DNA of 64,000 nt, taken from the NCBI RefSeq assembly GCF_026184235.1, contig NZ_CP110806.1, forward strand, positions 868,001-932,000, in the 5' to 3' direction. This document shows positions 18,268 through 26,639 of the stretch, piece by piece. This DNA is from Cellulomonas sp. S1-8. GTDB lineage: Bacteria; Actinomycetota; Actinomycetes; Actinomycetales; Cellulomonadaceae. Numbering within the stretch: position 1 is the stretch's first letter; each line of letters starts with the position of its first letter. The notes under the pieces were generated by a model. It was not told where the DNA came from. It saw only the letters and a program-made list of their open reading frames with translations, and made no database searches. The translations under genes and the position numbers were made by a program.

Positions 18268-18305
18268 CGCCGCACCGCGTCGACCGTGGGTCGCGTGGTG
18301 CGGCG
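18268..18305 (-). terminator. Intercistronic hairpin between pyruvyl transferase 2 and GH5 genes
   Basis: CGCCGCACC at 18268-18276 pairs exactly with GGTGCGGCG at 18297-18305, and several inner bases extend the stem. It lies in the 114-base gap between two minus-strand genes. No T-run follows, so it may be an attenuator, a partial terminator or an mRNA-stabilising hairpin that separates upstream from downstream expression. Confidence 0.45.
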
Positions 18306-18325
18306 GGTGCATGACGATCGTGCCG

Positions 18326-19432
18326 TCACGGTGAGGCCCCGGCCGGCACGGCGCGCACGCGCACGGTGCCGGCAGCGGCGTGGATGCGGTCCGCGAGCAC
18401 GGCGAGCTGCGCGCGAGCGTCGAGGACGGCGTCGACGACGTCGTCGCGGCGGATGCCGGCGAGCGTCGCGTGCGCGCGGTCGACGTCCGTGACGTCGCGG
18501 GGCAGGCACGTGCCGACCAGGCCGGCGGCGGTGAGCGTGCGCTCGACCTTGTCGGGTGCGCCGCCGGGGGCGGTCGCGGCGGTCAGGCCGACGGGGACCG
18601 CACCCTCCGTCGCGGCGACCACGACGACGTGCAGCCGGTCGCTCAGCACGTAGCGGCAGCGGCGGTACACGTCGCGCAGCCGGTCCTCCTGGCCTGCGTG
18701 GTCGTCGTCGTGCCAGGCGACGTGTTCCGCTCCCAGGTCGTGCGCGAGCCGGTCGCCCGTGGGTCCGTCGCGGCCGACCTGCGTGACGACGACGGGGGTG
18801 AGGCCGAGCCCGTCGGCGAGGGTCCGCACGCGCGCGGCCCACGCGGCGTCCGGGGGCTCGCGCCGCACGTCGCCCGTGCCCTGGCGCACCGCGACGGCGA
18901 GCAGGGGGCGGTCGGTGTCCGCGCGCAGCGTCGTCTCGTCGGGGCCGAGCGCGAACCCCCAGTCGGGTGCGACCGTCCCGACGCGCATGAGGTCCCGGCT
19001 GAACCCGTCGCGCCAGGTGACGACGTCGCACAGCCGCAGGACGGCGGAGATCGGCAGCCGCCACGCCTGCGCCTCGCGCACCCCGGTGCCGACCTGCAAG
19101 GCGATCCCGCCGCGCGCGCGGTTGACGGCGAGCAGCGGCGCGAGGCGGGCGTAGCGCTTCGCGTAGGGGCGGCGGACCTCGGTCTCACCGCTGTCGAAGC
19201 CGTAGCACGCGCCGGTCAGCAGGCCCTGGCGCACGGCGGCGCGCCACGACGCGGGCGCGCGGTGCACGACGTCCTCGCCGCCCAGCCGCAGCCCGGCGAC
19301 GTACCCGTCGGGCTTGTCGCCGACGAACACGTGCAGGCGCCCCAGGGGGCGGACGACGTCGAGGTACGCGCGCCGCAGCACCGTGTCGCCGATGTTGTCG
19401 TGCTGGCCGACGGCGGAGACGAAGACGTCCAT
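18326..19432 (-). CDS. Polysaccharide pyruvyl transferase family protein (copy 2)
   Basis: The 368-residue protein is the second pyruvyl transferase family member of this locus. It opens with SAVGQHDNIGDTVLRRAYLD and shows HVFVGDKPDGYVAGL, ALQVGTGVREAQ, VVTQVGRDGPTGDR and LSDRLHVVVVAATEGAVPVG. These sit in the same order as in the copy at 10092-11249, which points to a local duplication followed by divergence. The frame extends to an ATG at 19459 overlapping the upstream stop, but the ATG at 19432 is chosen because AAGGGAAGG sits directly upstream. It would add a second pyruvate ketal or use a different acceptor. Confidence 0.87.
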   Translation of the reverse strand: MDVFVSAVGQHDNIGDTVLRRAYLDVVRPLGRLHVFVGDKPDGYVAGLRLGGEDVVHRAPASWRAAVRQGLLTGACYGFDSGETEVRRPYAKRYARLAPLLAVNRARGGIALQVGTGVREAQAWRLPISAVLRLCDVVTWRDGFSRDLMRVGTVAPDWGFALGPDETTLRADTDRPLLAVAVRQGTGDVRREPPDAAWAARVRTLADGLGLTPVVVTQVGRDGPTGDRLAHDLGAEHVAWHDDDHAGQEDRLRDVYRRCRYVLSDRLHVVVVAATEGAVPVGLTAATAPGGAPDKVERTLTAAGLVGTCLPRDVTDVDRAHATLAGIRRDDVVDAVLDARAQLAVLADRIHAAAGTVRVRAVPAGASP

Positions 19433-19455
19433 GGGCGTCCTTCCCTTCGGGGCGG

Positions 19456-20415
19456 TCATCGTGCGGCGAGCGCGAGCAGCGCGCGGTGGGCGGGCAGGGA
19501 GCAGCGTGCGGTGACGGCGAGCGCGAGGCGGCGGGTGTCGCGGCGGGCCGCCAGCACGCGCAGCTCGCGCGGGCCGATCTCGCGGCGCAGCGCGCGCAGC
19601 CGGGTCCCGTCGGGGCGGTCGGACGTCGCGACCAGGTCCTTGACGGCGGACAGCGTGATGTAGCGGCAGCGGAAGTAGTCGTAGTCGGGGTCCCCGGGCC
19701 CGATGCCGTGCGCGGCGGCGGTCGCGGCGACGGCGTCCCCGACGATCCGCAGCGACTCCGCGCGGCTGCGCAGGGTGCTGATGATCGACCCCGAGCGCAG
19801 CCGGTAGTCGTACACGTGCGCGTCGATGCTCACGGCGGTCCGGGCGCGGCCCAGCGCCGCCGCCGTCAGCGCGAGGTCGGAGTGCACGGGCGCGGGCACG
19901 AAGTCGTCGGGGCGCAGCAGGTCGCGGCGCAGCAGCTTGTTCCACAGGTGGCCCGACGCCTCGCCGCGCAGCAGCGCCCGCAGCACGTCCGTGCCGCGCA
20001 GCGTGCCGGGCACGGGGCTGGGGACGGCTCGCGTGGTGGCGTCGGCGTGCACGAACCGGGCGCGCGCCAGGACGACGTCGGCGTCCGCGGCGCGCGCCGC
20101 GGCCAGCAGCGCCGGTGCCGCGTCGGGGGCCACGTGGTCGTCCGCGTCGACGAGCCACAGGTACTCCCCGCGGGCCTGCTCGACGGCGACCTGCCGCGCG
20201 CGGGACACCCCGCCGTTGCGCTCGAGCGCGACGACGCGCAGGCGCGGGTCGGTCGCAGCGAGCGCGCGGCACACGTCGACGGTGCCGTCGCGCGAGCCGT
20301 CGTCGACGACGAGCACCTCGAGGTCGGTGACGGCTTGGGCGAGGACGGCGCGCAGCGTCGCCGCGATCCACGGCGCGGCGTCGTAGGTCGGGACGACGAC
20401 GGTCAGGGCGGTCAT
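19456..20415 (-). CDS. Glycosyltransferase, GT2 family
   Basis: The 319-residue inverting transferase has the GT-A nucleotide-sugar domain at its N-terminus. TVVVPTYDAAPWIAATL and VLVVDDGSRDGTVDVC come first, then GGVSRARQVAVEQARGEYLW and VDADDHVAPDA as the DxD metal site near residue 95. It probably extends the lipid-linked repeat on the cytoplasmic side. The ATG overlaps the stop of the esterase gene as ATGA, so it is translationally coupled within the locus. No transmembrane helix is evident. Confidence 0.9.
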   Translation of the reverse strand: MTALTVVVPTYDAAPWIAATLRAVLAQAVTDLEVLVVDDGSRDGTVDVCRALAATDPRLRVVALERNGGVSRARQVAVEQARGEYLWLVDADDHVAPDAAPALLAAARAADADVVLARARFVHADATTRAVPSPVPGTLRGTDVLRALLRGEASGHLWNKLLRRDLLRPDDFVPAPVHSDLALTAAALGRARTAVSIDAHVYDYRLRSGSIISTLRSRAESLRIVGDAVAATAAAHGIGPGDPDYDYFRCRYITLSAVKDLVATSDRPDGTRLRALRREIGPRELRVLAARRDTRRLALAVTARCSLPAHRALLALAAR

Positions 20416-21353
20416 CCGGCGGCGCCGGGGGCAGGGGCGGCGAGCCGCTCGTCGAGGAAGGTCAGGACGCGGGCCCACACGGTCTCGTCGAGCAGGTGCG
20501 CGCCGTGCGCGTCCCCCTCGACGGTCACGAGGTCGTGCGCGACGCCGGCCGCGGCCAGGGCCTGCGTCATGCGCTCGGCGTGCGGCAGCGGGATCGCCTC
20601 GGCGGTCCCGTTGACGAGCAGCGCGGGGCTCGACGCGGGGGTCACGGTCAGCGCGGGCGACGCCGGCTCGCCGACGGGGCACTGCTCCACGTCGGCGCAG
20701 CCGAGGTAGGCGAGCGTGGCCCGCACCTCCTCGGGGGACGTCGCCCCGAGGGTCAGGCCGTCGGCCGTCAGCAGCGTCGCGGCGGACAGCGCGACGACGG
20801 CGCGCACCCCGGTCTCGGTCGCGGGCCGGGTGCCCAGGGTCAGGGCGAGGGTCGCGCCCGCGGACGTGCCGAGCACGCCGACACGCTCGGGGTCGACGCC
20901 GTAGGCGGCCTGCTGCGCGGGGTCGCGCAGCCAGGCGACGGCGGCCGCGACGTCGTCGACCGCCGCCGGGTACGTGTGCTCGGGCGCGAGGCGGTAGGTC
21001 ACCGTGAACGCGGCGATGCCGTGGTCCTGCAGGCGACGCGCGATCGTCACCATGCCCGCGGTGTCCTTGGCACCGCCGACGAACGCGCCGCCGTGCACGA
21101 GCACGACCGCCGGCACGAGTGCCTCGGTCCGGCGCGGCAGGTACGCGTCGAGCGTGAGCGGCACGTCGTCGGGGGCGTGGAACGTGACGTCGCGGACGAT
21201 CGACGCCGTCCGGGCGTCGGCGGCGGTGCCCGCGGTCGGGTCGAGCGGTCCCGAGCACGCGGCCGTGGCGCCCAGCGTGACGGCGAGCGCGACGACCAGG
21301 GCCGCGCGCAGCCGTCGGGCGGCGCGACGCCGGGCGGGCCGGGGGTGGGTCAT
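20412..21353 (-). CDS. Alpha/beta-hydrolase lipoprotein (BD-FAE/HSL-type esterase)
   Basis: The 313-residue protein has a signal peptide with lipobox ATAAC, so it should be anchored outside the membrane. The esterase core shows the oxyanion-hole motif LVHGGAFVGG near residue 88, YRLAPEHTYPAAVDDVAAAV, the nucleophile elbow GVLGTSAGATLAL near residue 170, and a late DAHGAHLL with the catalytic His. It is coupled by ATGA overlap to both the acyltransferase upstream and the GT2 gene downstream. The pairing with an acyltransferase suggests it removes acyl groups from the exported polysaccharide, which is inference. Confidence 0.85.
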   Translation of the reverse strand: MTHPRPARRRAARRLRAALVVALAVTLGATAACSGPLDPTAGTAADARTASIVRDVTFHAPDDVPLTLDAYLPRRTEALVPAVVLVHGGAFVGGAKDTAGMVTIARRLQDHGIAAFTVTYRLAPEHTYPAAVDDVAAAVAWLRDPAQQAAYGVDPERVGVLGTSAGATLALTLGTRPATETGVRAVVALSAATLLTADGLTLGATSPEEVRATLAYLGCADVEQCPVGEPASPALTVTPASSPALLVNGTAEAIPLPHAERMTQALAAAGVAHDLVTVEGDAHGAHLLDETVWARVLTFLDERLAAPAPGAAG

Positions 21354-22525
21354 CGGTCCTCCGTCGGACGGTCGGGGTCGCCGGCGGGCGGTGCGGCGTG
21401 GGCGGGGGACGCGAGCGCGGGAGACGAGCCCGTGGGGGTCGCGTGCGCGGGGGTCGCGTGCCTCGTCGTCGACCGGCCGCGGAGCAGCGTGGCCGGCATC
21501 TGCAGGAGCCGCCACCGGCTCGGCAGGACGCGCATGAGCAGCAGCGACGCCGCGACGGCGAGCCCGGCGACGAGCAGCACGAGCGGCAGCCCGCGTGCGG
21601 GGGTGGAGTGCAGCGCGGGCACCGCGGCGACCGCGATCGTCAGCAGCGCGACGGGGTACAGGTGCACCAGGTACAGCGGCAGGCTGCGTCGTCCGAGCTC
21701 GCGGGGCCACCGCGTCCAGCGCTGCCCGGCGACGAGGTGCGCGGTGCCGAACGCCGCTGCGAGCACGGCTGCCTGGCCCAGCAGGGCCGCGCCCGGCACG
21801 CGGCGCGCGAGCGGCACGGCGACCAGCACGGCCAGCACCAGCAGCGCGACGCCGGCGGCGGCCGCGACGCGGCGCCACGTCATCGCGCCGACCGCGCGGA
21901 CCACGAGCGGCCCGGCGTGCACGCCCAGCACGAACGGGGCGAGGAAGGCCAGGGCGCGGTCCCACGCCAGCACGCCCGTGACGAGCAGGCCCGACGTCAC
22001 GACACCGCTGACGACGAACGCGCCCGCGACCGACGCCTGCGGGTACCGGCGCAGCAACCACGTGAGGGTGGTGACGGCGGCGAGCGCCCACAGGAACCAG
22101 TAGATGCTGCTGGGCCCGACGAGCACGAGCAGCAGGTGCCACGGGTCGCGCGCCGACTCGCTCGCGCCGTCGGCGCGCACCATCGGCAACGCCGTGAAGA
22201 ACGCGAACCGGATGAGCGACCACACGACCAGCAGGTACACCAGCGGCAGCACGCGCCGCCGCCACACCAGGGACCAGGGGGACGTGGTCAGGCGGCGCTG
22301 CATGAGGCCCGCGAGCAGGAAGAACGCGGGCATGGGGTACAGCTCGAGCGGCACGCGGGCGCGGCCGAGCGGCGCGACACCCACGTCCGCGGGCTCGAGG
22401 AACAGCAGCGCGTGGTACGCGACGACCATGAGGATCGCGACGCCCTTGGCGAGGTCGGCCCAGGCGTAGCGGCCGACGGCGGGCGTGGTCGTGGGCGCGG
22501 CGGGCGCCACCCCGGCCTCAGGCAC
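21350..22525 (-). CDS. Acyltransferase family 3 membrane protein
   Basis: The 391-residue protein has about ten transmembrane helices and the family N-terminus (WADLAKGVAILMVVAYHALL) with the conserved His, followed by FFLLAGLMQRR. Such proteins carry acyl groups, usually acetyl, across the membrane to modify surface glycans. The last 60 residues are a cytoplasmic or disordered Ala/Pro/Thr-rich tail. The GTG at 22525 overlaps the end of the Tat-hydrolase gene by eight bases. In this locus it most likely O-acylates the EPS. Confidence 0.9.
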   Translation of the reverse strand: MPEAGVAPAAPTTTPAVGRYAWADLAKGVAILMVVAYHALLFLEPADVGVAPLGRARVPLELYPMPAFFLLAGLMQRRLTTSPWSLVWRRRVLPLVYLLVVWSLIRFAFFTALPMVRADGASESARDPWHLLLVLVGPSSIYWFLWALAAVTTLTWLLRRYPQASVAGAFVVSGVVTSGLLVTGVLAWDRALAFLAPFVLGVHAGPLVVRAVGAMTWRRVAAAAGVALLVLAVLVAVPLARRVPGAALLGQAAVLAAAFGTAHLVAGQRWTRWPRELGRRSLPLYLVHLYPVALLTIAVAAVPALHSTPARGLPLVLLVAGLAVAASLLLMRVLPSRWRLLQMPATLLRGRSTTRHATPAHATPTGSSPALASPAHAAPPAGDPDRPTEDR

Positions 22526-23423
22526 GCTCGGCCTGCCACGCGAGGAACCAGCGCTTGAAGTAGAGGGGCACCTCGTGGCCGACGAACGACGGCGTCGTGT
22601 GCCCGAGGCCGTGCGTGCGGATCGAGACGTCGGCGCCCTGCTGCCGCGCGCGCTCGTAGAACGCGATGCCGTGGTGCTGCGGGGGAGTCACCAGGTCGGT
22701 GCCCGTGGTGTGGACGATGCGGATGCGGTCGCCCGCCCACGCGGACGCGGGGTGCCGGGCGGGGTTGGTGCGGTCGACCGCCGCGGTGGACCCGCCGTAC
22801 GCGGACGAGAGCTCCACGCGACCGCCCGTGTCCCACGACCGGCGCACGTCCCACAGGGCGTTGACGAAGTACAGGCCGACGATGTCGGGGATCAGGCCGG
22901 CGCCGAGGACCTCGGCGGCGAGCGCGCCGCCGCCGGACGTCGCGCGCAGGAAGTTCGCGCCCACGTCGGCCAGGGACGACACGTACCGCCACCCGGCGGC
23001 CTGCGCGGCCATCGCGTACGGCCCGGCGTAGCCGTTGCCGCCCGCGTCCTGGCAGATCGACACCGTGCCCCGGTCGACGAGCTGGCGTGCCTCGTACCCG
23101 AAGCCGTTGAGGAGCGCCCCGTGGTCGGACCCCGACCCGTGGTAGAACCACGCCAGCGCGACGGGCTCGTCGAGGTCCAGGCCGCGCGGGACGGTGAGCC
23201 ACGCGCGGTCGCCCTCGATGTCCACCTCCACGGCGTCGTACCGCGTCCCGGTGCCCGTGCTCAGGTTCGAGCGTCGGCTGATCTCGCCCGGCAGGCGCGG
23301 CAGGGCCGCCGCGCTGGCGGGCGGTGCGGTGAGCAGCCCCGCGATCCCGAGGCCCGCGGTCGCGGCCCCGGCGAGGAACGTGCGGCGGCTCGGGTGCGGA
23401 CCTCCGTGCGTCGTGTCCGTCAT
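22518..23423 (-). CDS. Tat-exported alpha/beta-hydrolase-like protein
   Basis: The 301-residue protein starts with a clear Tat signal (HPSRRTFLAGAATAGLG) ending near ASAAALP. The mature part begins with beta-strands and LAWFYHGSGSDHGAL, an oxyanion-hole-like loop. A probable nucleophile lies in FLRATSGGGALAAEVL near residue 165 and a candidate catalytic His in THGLGHTTPSF near residue 270. It ends in KRWFLAWQAERA. It resembles secreted PHB-depolymerase-like or esterase folds but I do not recognise a named family. GAGGAGGAG precedes the ATG. Its position among EPS genes suggests a substrate in the exported polymer. Confidence 0.75.
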   Translation of the reverse strand: MTDTTHGGPHPSRRTFLAGAATAGLGIAGLLTAPPASAAALPRLPGEISRRSNLSTGTGTRYDAVEVDIEGDRAWLTVPRGLDLDEPVALAWFYHGSGSDHGALLNGFGYEARQLVDRGTVSICQDAGGNGYAGPYAMAAQAAGWRYVSSLADVGANFLRATSGGGALAAEVLGAGLIPDIVGLYFVNALWDVRRSWDTGGRVELSSAYGGSTAAVDRTNPARHPASAWAGDRIRIVHTTGTDLVTPPQHHGIAFYERARQQGADVSIRTHGLGHTTPSFVGHEVPLYFKRWFLAWQAERA

Positions 23424-23476
23424 CGCTCCTCCTCGTCGGTCGGTCGTGCCCGGGTGGTGCGGGATCCGGCGCCCCG

Positions 23477-24952
23477 TCATGCGGGGTCCGTGGGTGGCAC
23501 CCGCAGCCGGTGGCGCAGGCGGGCGACGGTCAGCAGGTCGCGCCGGTACGGCGGGACGACGAGCGCGGCGAGCGCGAGGGCCACGACGAGCGCGAGCGCG
23601 CCGACGCCCAGCGCCGCCCACGTCGTGCCGGGGACGAGCCAGCGGGTCGCGGCGGCGCTGGCGAGGAGCGCCCAGCCGTAGACGAGGACGGTGCGGGCGC
23701 CGTTGCGCCAGATCTGGCCGACCGGGGCGTCGGACACGCGGCGCAGCCACCACAGGTTCGCGGGCCACTGCAGGACGACGGACACGGTGTACGCCCACGC
23801 CACGCCGTACAGGCCCCACTGCGCGCCCGCGACGATCAGGGCGATCTGCAGCGGCCGGGTGACCAGCGAGAGGCGCAGGTGCTGCTTGGTGAGCCCCTGC
23901 GACAGGTACACCCAGTAGCAGGCGTACCCGGCCATGGTGAAGAACCCGGCGATCGACAGCACCTGGAACAGGCCGGCCGTCTCCTGCCACCGCGGCCCGA
24001 GCGCGACGAGCACGACGGCCGGTGCCTGCGCGGCGGCGAACGCGAGGATCGCGCTGACGAGGTTGAGCATCGCCGTCTGCCCCGTGAGCAGGAACTGCCG
24101 GTACCGCGGGGGGTCGTCGACGAGCCGCGACAGGACCGGCAGCGCGACCCGCGTGATGGGGGCGTTGATCTGGTACAGCGGCAGCACGAGCAGCTGGAAC
24201 GCGCGGTTGTACAGGCCGAGCGGGCCGGCGCCGAGGGTCGAGCCGATGACGACGGAGTCGATGTTGTTGGCCCCGTAGGCCAGCATCTGCCCGCCGACGA
24301 GGTTGGCGCCGAACGACACGAGCTCACCGACCGGCTCGTCGCGCGCCCACCTCCCGGGCAGCCAGCGGCAGACGACGAGCAGCAGCACGAGCTGGGAGCC
24401 GAGCTGCACGATCTGCTGCGCGACGAGCGCCCAGAACCCCGCGCCTGCCACGGCGAGCGCGATGGCCGTCGTCAGGCCCACGACCTGGCCGCCCAGCTCC
24501 AGGCCGGTGAGCCACCCGAACTTCAGGCGTCGCTGCAGGTCGGCCTTGTACTGCGTCATCACGCCGTTGATCACGAACGTCACGGACAGGGCGGCGGCGA
24601 CGCCCTGCAGCAGCGGCTCGTCGTAGAAGGCGGCGAGCAGCGGGGACGTCGCGAGCACGAGCAGCCCGAGCGCGAGGCCGATGCCGGCGCTGAGCCAGAA
24701 CAGGTTGGTGCGCTGGCCGCGGCTGAGCGTGCGCGCCTGCACGGCCGCGGAGCCGAGGCCGAAGTCGCGCACGACCTCCGCGATGCCGGTGATGGCCATG
24801 ACCATCGCGAGCAGGCCGTAGTCGTGCGGTGAGAGCAGCCGCGCCAGGACGACGACGCCCGCGAGCAGCAGCGCGATCCGCGCGCCCTGGCCCACCAGCG
24901 TGACGGCGGCCCCCCGCGACGCCGACGTGCCCAGGCTCACCGGCGTCGTCAC
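23477..24952 (-). CDS. PST-family flippase (Wzx-like)
   Basis: The 491-residue protein has about 12-14 transmembrane helices and the PST-family opening TSASRGAAVTLVGQGARI followed by LARLLSPHDYGLLAMVMAI and FGLGSAAVQ. It would flip the lipid-linked repeat unit across the membrane for polymerisation. An internal YNRAFQLLVLPLYQINAPI segment is also typical. The GTG at 24952 overlaps the stop of the upstream transferase (GTGA). A GTG at 24940 is an alternative start. It supplies the export step of the first EPS locus. Confidence 0.92.
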   Translation of the reverse strand: MTTPVSLGTSASRGAAVTLVGQGARIALLLAGVVVLARLLSPHDYGLLAMVMAITGIAEVVRDFGLGSAAVQARTLSRGQRTNLFWLSAGIGLALGLLVLATSPLLAAFYDEPLLQGVAAALSVTFVINGVMTQYKADLQRRLKFGWLTGLELGGQVVGLTTAIALAVAGAGFWALVAQQIVQLGSQLVLLLVVCRWLPGRWARDEPVGELVSFGANLVGGQMLAYGANNIDSVVIGSTLGAGPLGLYNRAFQLLVLPLYQINAPITRVALPVLSRLVDDPPRYRQFLLTGQTAMLNLVSAILAFAAAQAPAVVLVALGPRWQETAGLFQVLSIAGFFTMAGYACYWVYLSQGLTKQHLRLSLVTRPLQIALIVAGAQWGLYGVAWAYTVSVVLQWPANLWWLRRVSDAPVGQIWRNGARTVLVYGWALLASAAATRWLVPGTTWAALGVGALALVVALALAALVVPPYRRDLLTVARLRHRLRVPPTDPA

Positions 24953-26016
24953 GAGCGACCCCGGCCGCGAGCGAGCGCGACGGCTGTCCGGTAGGCCTCG
25001 AGGTGGGCCGCGCCGATGGCGTCCCAGTCGCGGGCGCGCAGGTCCGGGCGGTCGGCCCGCGGGGTCGTCCGGGCGCGGTGCAGGCCGTCGGCGAGCTGCG
25101 AGGGGCCGAACTCGCCGTCGTACTGCAGGACCCAGCCGGGGCCGACCTCGGCGGCGATCGCCGCGTTGGCGGGCGACGCGGGCACGAGGCACGGCCGGTC
25201 GAGGGACAGCGCGGCGAGCAGGACGCCCGAGTTGGTCATCTGCCGGTAGGGCAGGACGACGAGCTCGGCGGACGTCACGTGCTGCACGAACGTCGCGTCG
25301 GGGACGAACCGCAGGTCCGCCTCGACGCGCGGGTCGCGGACCGCAGCGGCGCGGATCGTGTCGGCGAGGCCGGGTGTCGGCTTGCCCGCGACGGTGAGGC
25401 GCAGGTCGGGGTCGGGCTGCGCGTGGAACGCGTCGAGCAGCTCCTCGACGCCCTTGTAGGGGCGCAGCAGCCCGATCGTCACGAGGCGCCCGCGCGTCGC
25501 GGACGCGCGCGGCAGGTGGGCGAACACGTCGCGGTAGTGGCCCAGGGGGATCTGCACCGCGGGCGCGCCGCCGGGCGCCGGGGTCGCGCTGGTGAGCAGC
25601 ACGTACAGCGTCGTGGCGGCGTCGACGGCGGCGAGGGACCGGCCCTCCGCGCCGCCGACCGACTCGTGCGGGACGGTGTTGTGCAGCGTCCGGACCACCG
25701 CGACGCGCCGGGCCCGCGCGCGGGCCAGCAGCAGTCGCACCGCGACCCGACGGCCCAGGCGCCGCACGGCCCGCGGGTGGCGCAGGAGCAGCTCGGGCCA
25801 GTGCACGTGCAGGACGTCGTAGTCGCCGCGCAGCGCGGTGCGCCACGTGAAGGGCTCGGCGTCGACGTCGCCGCCCTGCCCCCCGAGCATCTGGTCGACG
25901 TAGCGCGTCGTGCCGTCGGGGGCGAGGAGCGAGTGCAGGACGCGCAGGCGCGGCAGGTCGGCGGTCGGCAGGGTCACGGCACGTGCCCTGACGGTCGCCA
26001 CCTGTCCCCGATCCAT
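24949..26016 (-). CDS. Glycosyltransferase, GT-B type
   Basis: The 355-residue protein appears to be the first gene of the first EPS locus. It contains LRVLHSLLAPDGTTRYVDQML near the N-terminus, VLHVHWPELLLRHP, and the central IGLLRPYKGVEELLDAF. The C-terminal donor region is VVLPYRQMTNSGVLLAALSL, where many GT4 enzymes have a Glu-x7-Glu motif that is not clear here. The ATG at 26016 is chosen over a GTG at 25977 because GGGGGG precedes it. It probably adds a sugar to the repeat unit. Confidence 0.85.
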   Translation of the reverse strand: MDRGQVATVRARAVTLPTADLPRLRVLHSLLAPDGTTRYVDQMLGGQGGDVDAEPFTWRTALRGDYDVLHVHWPELLLRHPRAVRRLGRRVAVRLLLARARARRVAVVRTLHNTVPHESVGGAEGRSLAAVDAATTLYVLLTSATPAPGGAPAVQIPLGHYRDVFAHLPRASATRGRLVTIGLLRPYKGVEELLDAFHAQPDPDLRLTVAGKPTPGLADTIRAAAVRDPRVEADLRFVPDATFVQHVTSAELVVLPYRQMTNSGVLLAALSLDRPCLVPASPANAAIAAEVGPGWVLQYDGEFGPSQLADGLHRARTTPRADRPDLRARDWDAIGAAHLEAYRTAVALARGRGRS

Positions 26017-26223
26017 ACCGTGCCCCCCGTGGCGGTGGAACGACCGCGCGCGGTCCCCACCCGCGAGCCGCGGGAGCTGCCGCACGGTCGGCGATGGGGA
26101 CAGGCGCCGTCGTCGATCCGGACGATCATATGCATCCTTGACTGCAGAAATGACCGGATGTGCGTGAATTGTTCGTTGCGGCGGTAGGTCCGGTCCGTCG
26201 GGATCGCCCCGGCGCCCCGGACG
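26017..26223 (-). promoter_or_regulatory. AT-rich upstream region of the first EPS locus
   Basis: No gene is seen in these 207 bases. The section 26120-26175 is unusually A/T-rich for the window. It contains TATGAT on the minus strand at 26125-26130, a good -10 match, but the bases 17 upstream (TCATTT) are a poor -35. It is the best place for the promoter of the 26016-to-7458 locus, leaving about 110 bases of leader. Confidence 0.4.
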
Positions 26224-26562
26224 TCAGCTGTGGGCGACGCAGGTCGTCGCGGTGGGCCGCGCCTCGAGGCGGGCGTCGTCGATGGGCTCGCCGCCGACCG
26301 CGCAGGTGCCGTACGTCCCGGCGGCCAGCCGGGCGAGGGCCGCGTCGACCTCGACGAGCCGTCGCCGGGCGTCGGCGGCCAGTGCCTCGAGCTGCGCCCG
26401 CTCGAACGCGATCGTCGCCCCCTCCGGGTCGTGCTCGTCGTCGACGTTGGACCCGCGGGCGGCGTCGACGACCTCCTGGTGCGCGTCCCCGAGCCCTGCC
26501 AGCCGCCCGACGGCGTCGTCGCGCAGCCCCAGCAGCAGTCCCCGTGCGTGCTCGTCGTCCAC
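26224..26562 (-). CDS. TraR/DksA-family protein with incomplete zinc finger
   Basis: The 112-residue protein has the DksA/TraR layout: an N-terminal helix, an ERAQLEALAADARRRLVEVDAAL coiled-coil region, then the C-terminal finger with YGTCAVGGEPIDDARLEARP and TTCVAHS. In canonical members the finger is Cys-x2-Cys and Cys-x2-Cys. Here the second and fourth cysteines are Gly and His, so zinc binding is doubtful. Family members bind the RNA polymerase secondary channel and modulate initiation. GAGGTGG precedes the GTG at 26562. It is a stand-alone minus-strand gene next to the first EPS locus, which makes a link to that locus possible but unproven. Confidence 0.82.
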   Translation of the reverse strand: MDDEHARGLLLGLRDDAVGRLAGLGDAHQEVVDAARGSNVDDEHDPEGATIAFERAQLEALAADARRRLVEVDAALARLAAGTYGTCAVGGEPIDDARLEARPTATTCVAHS

Positions 26563-26639
26563 CCGCCCACCTCACCACTGCCGAGGGACGTGCACCAGAG
26601 GGTGACCCGTGGTCGCCGGCGGGTGGTCCCGCGCGGCGG

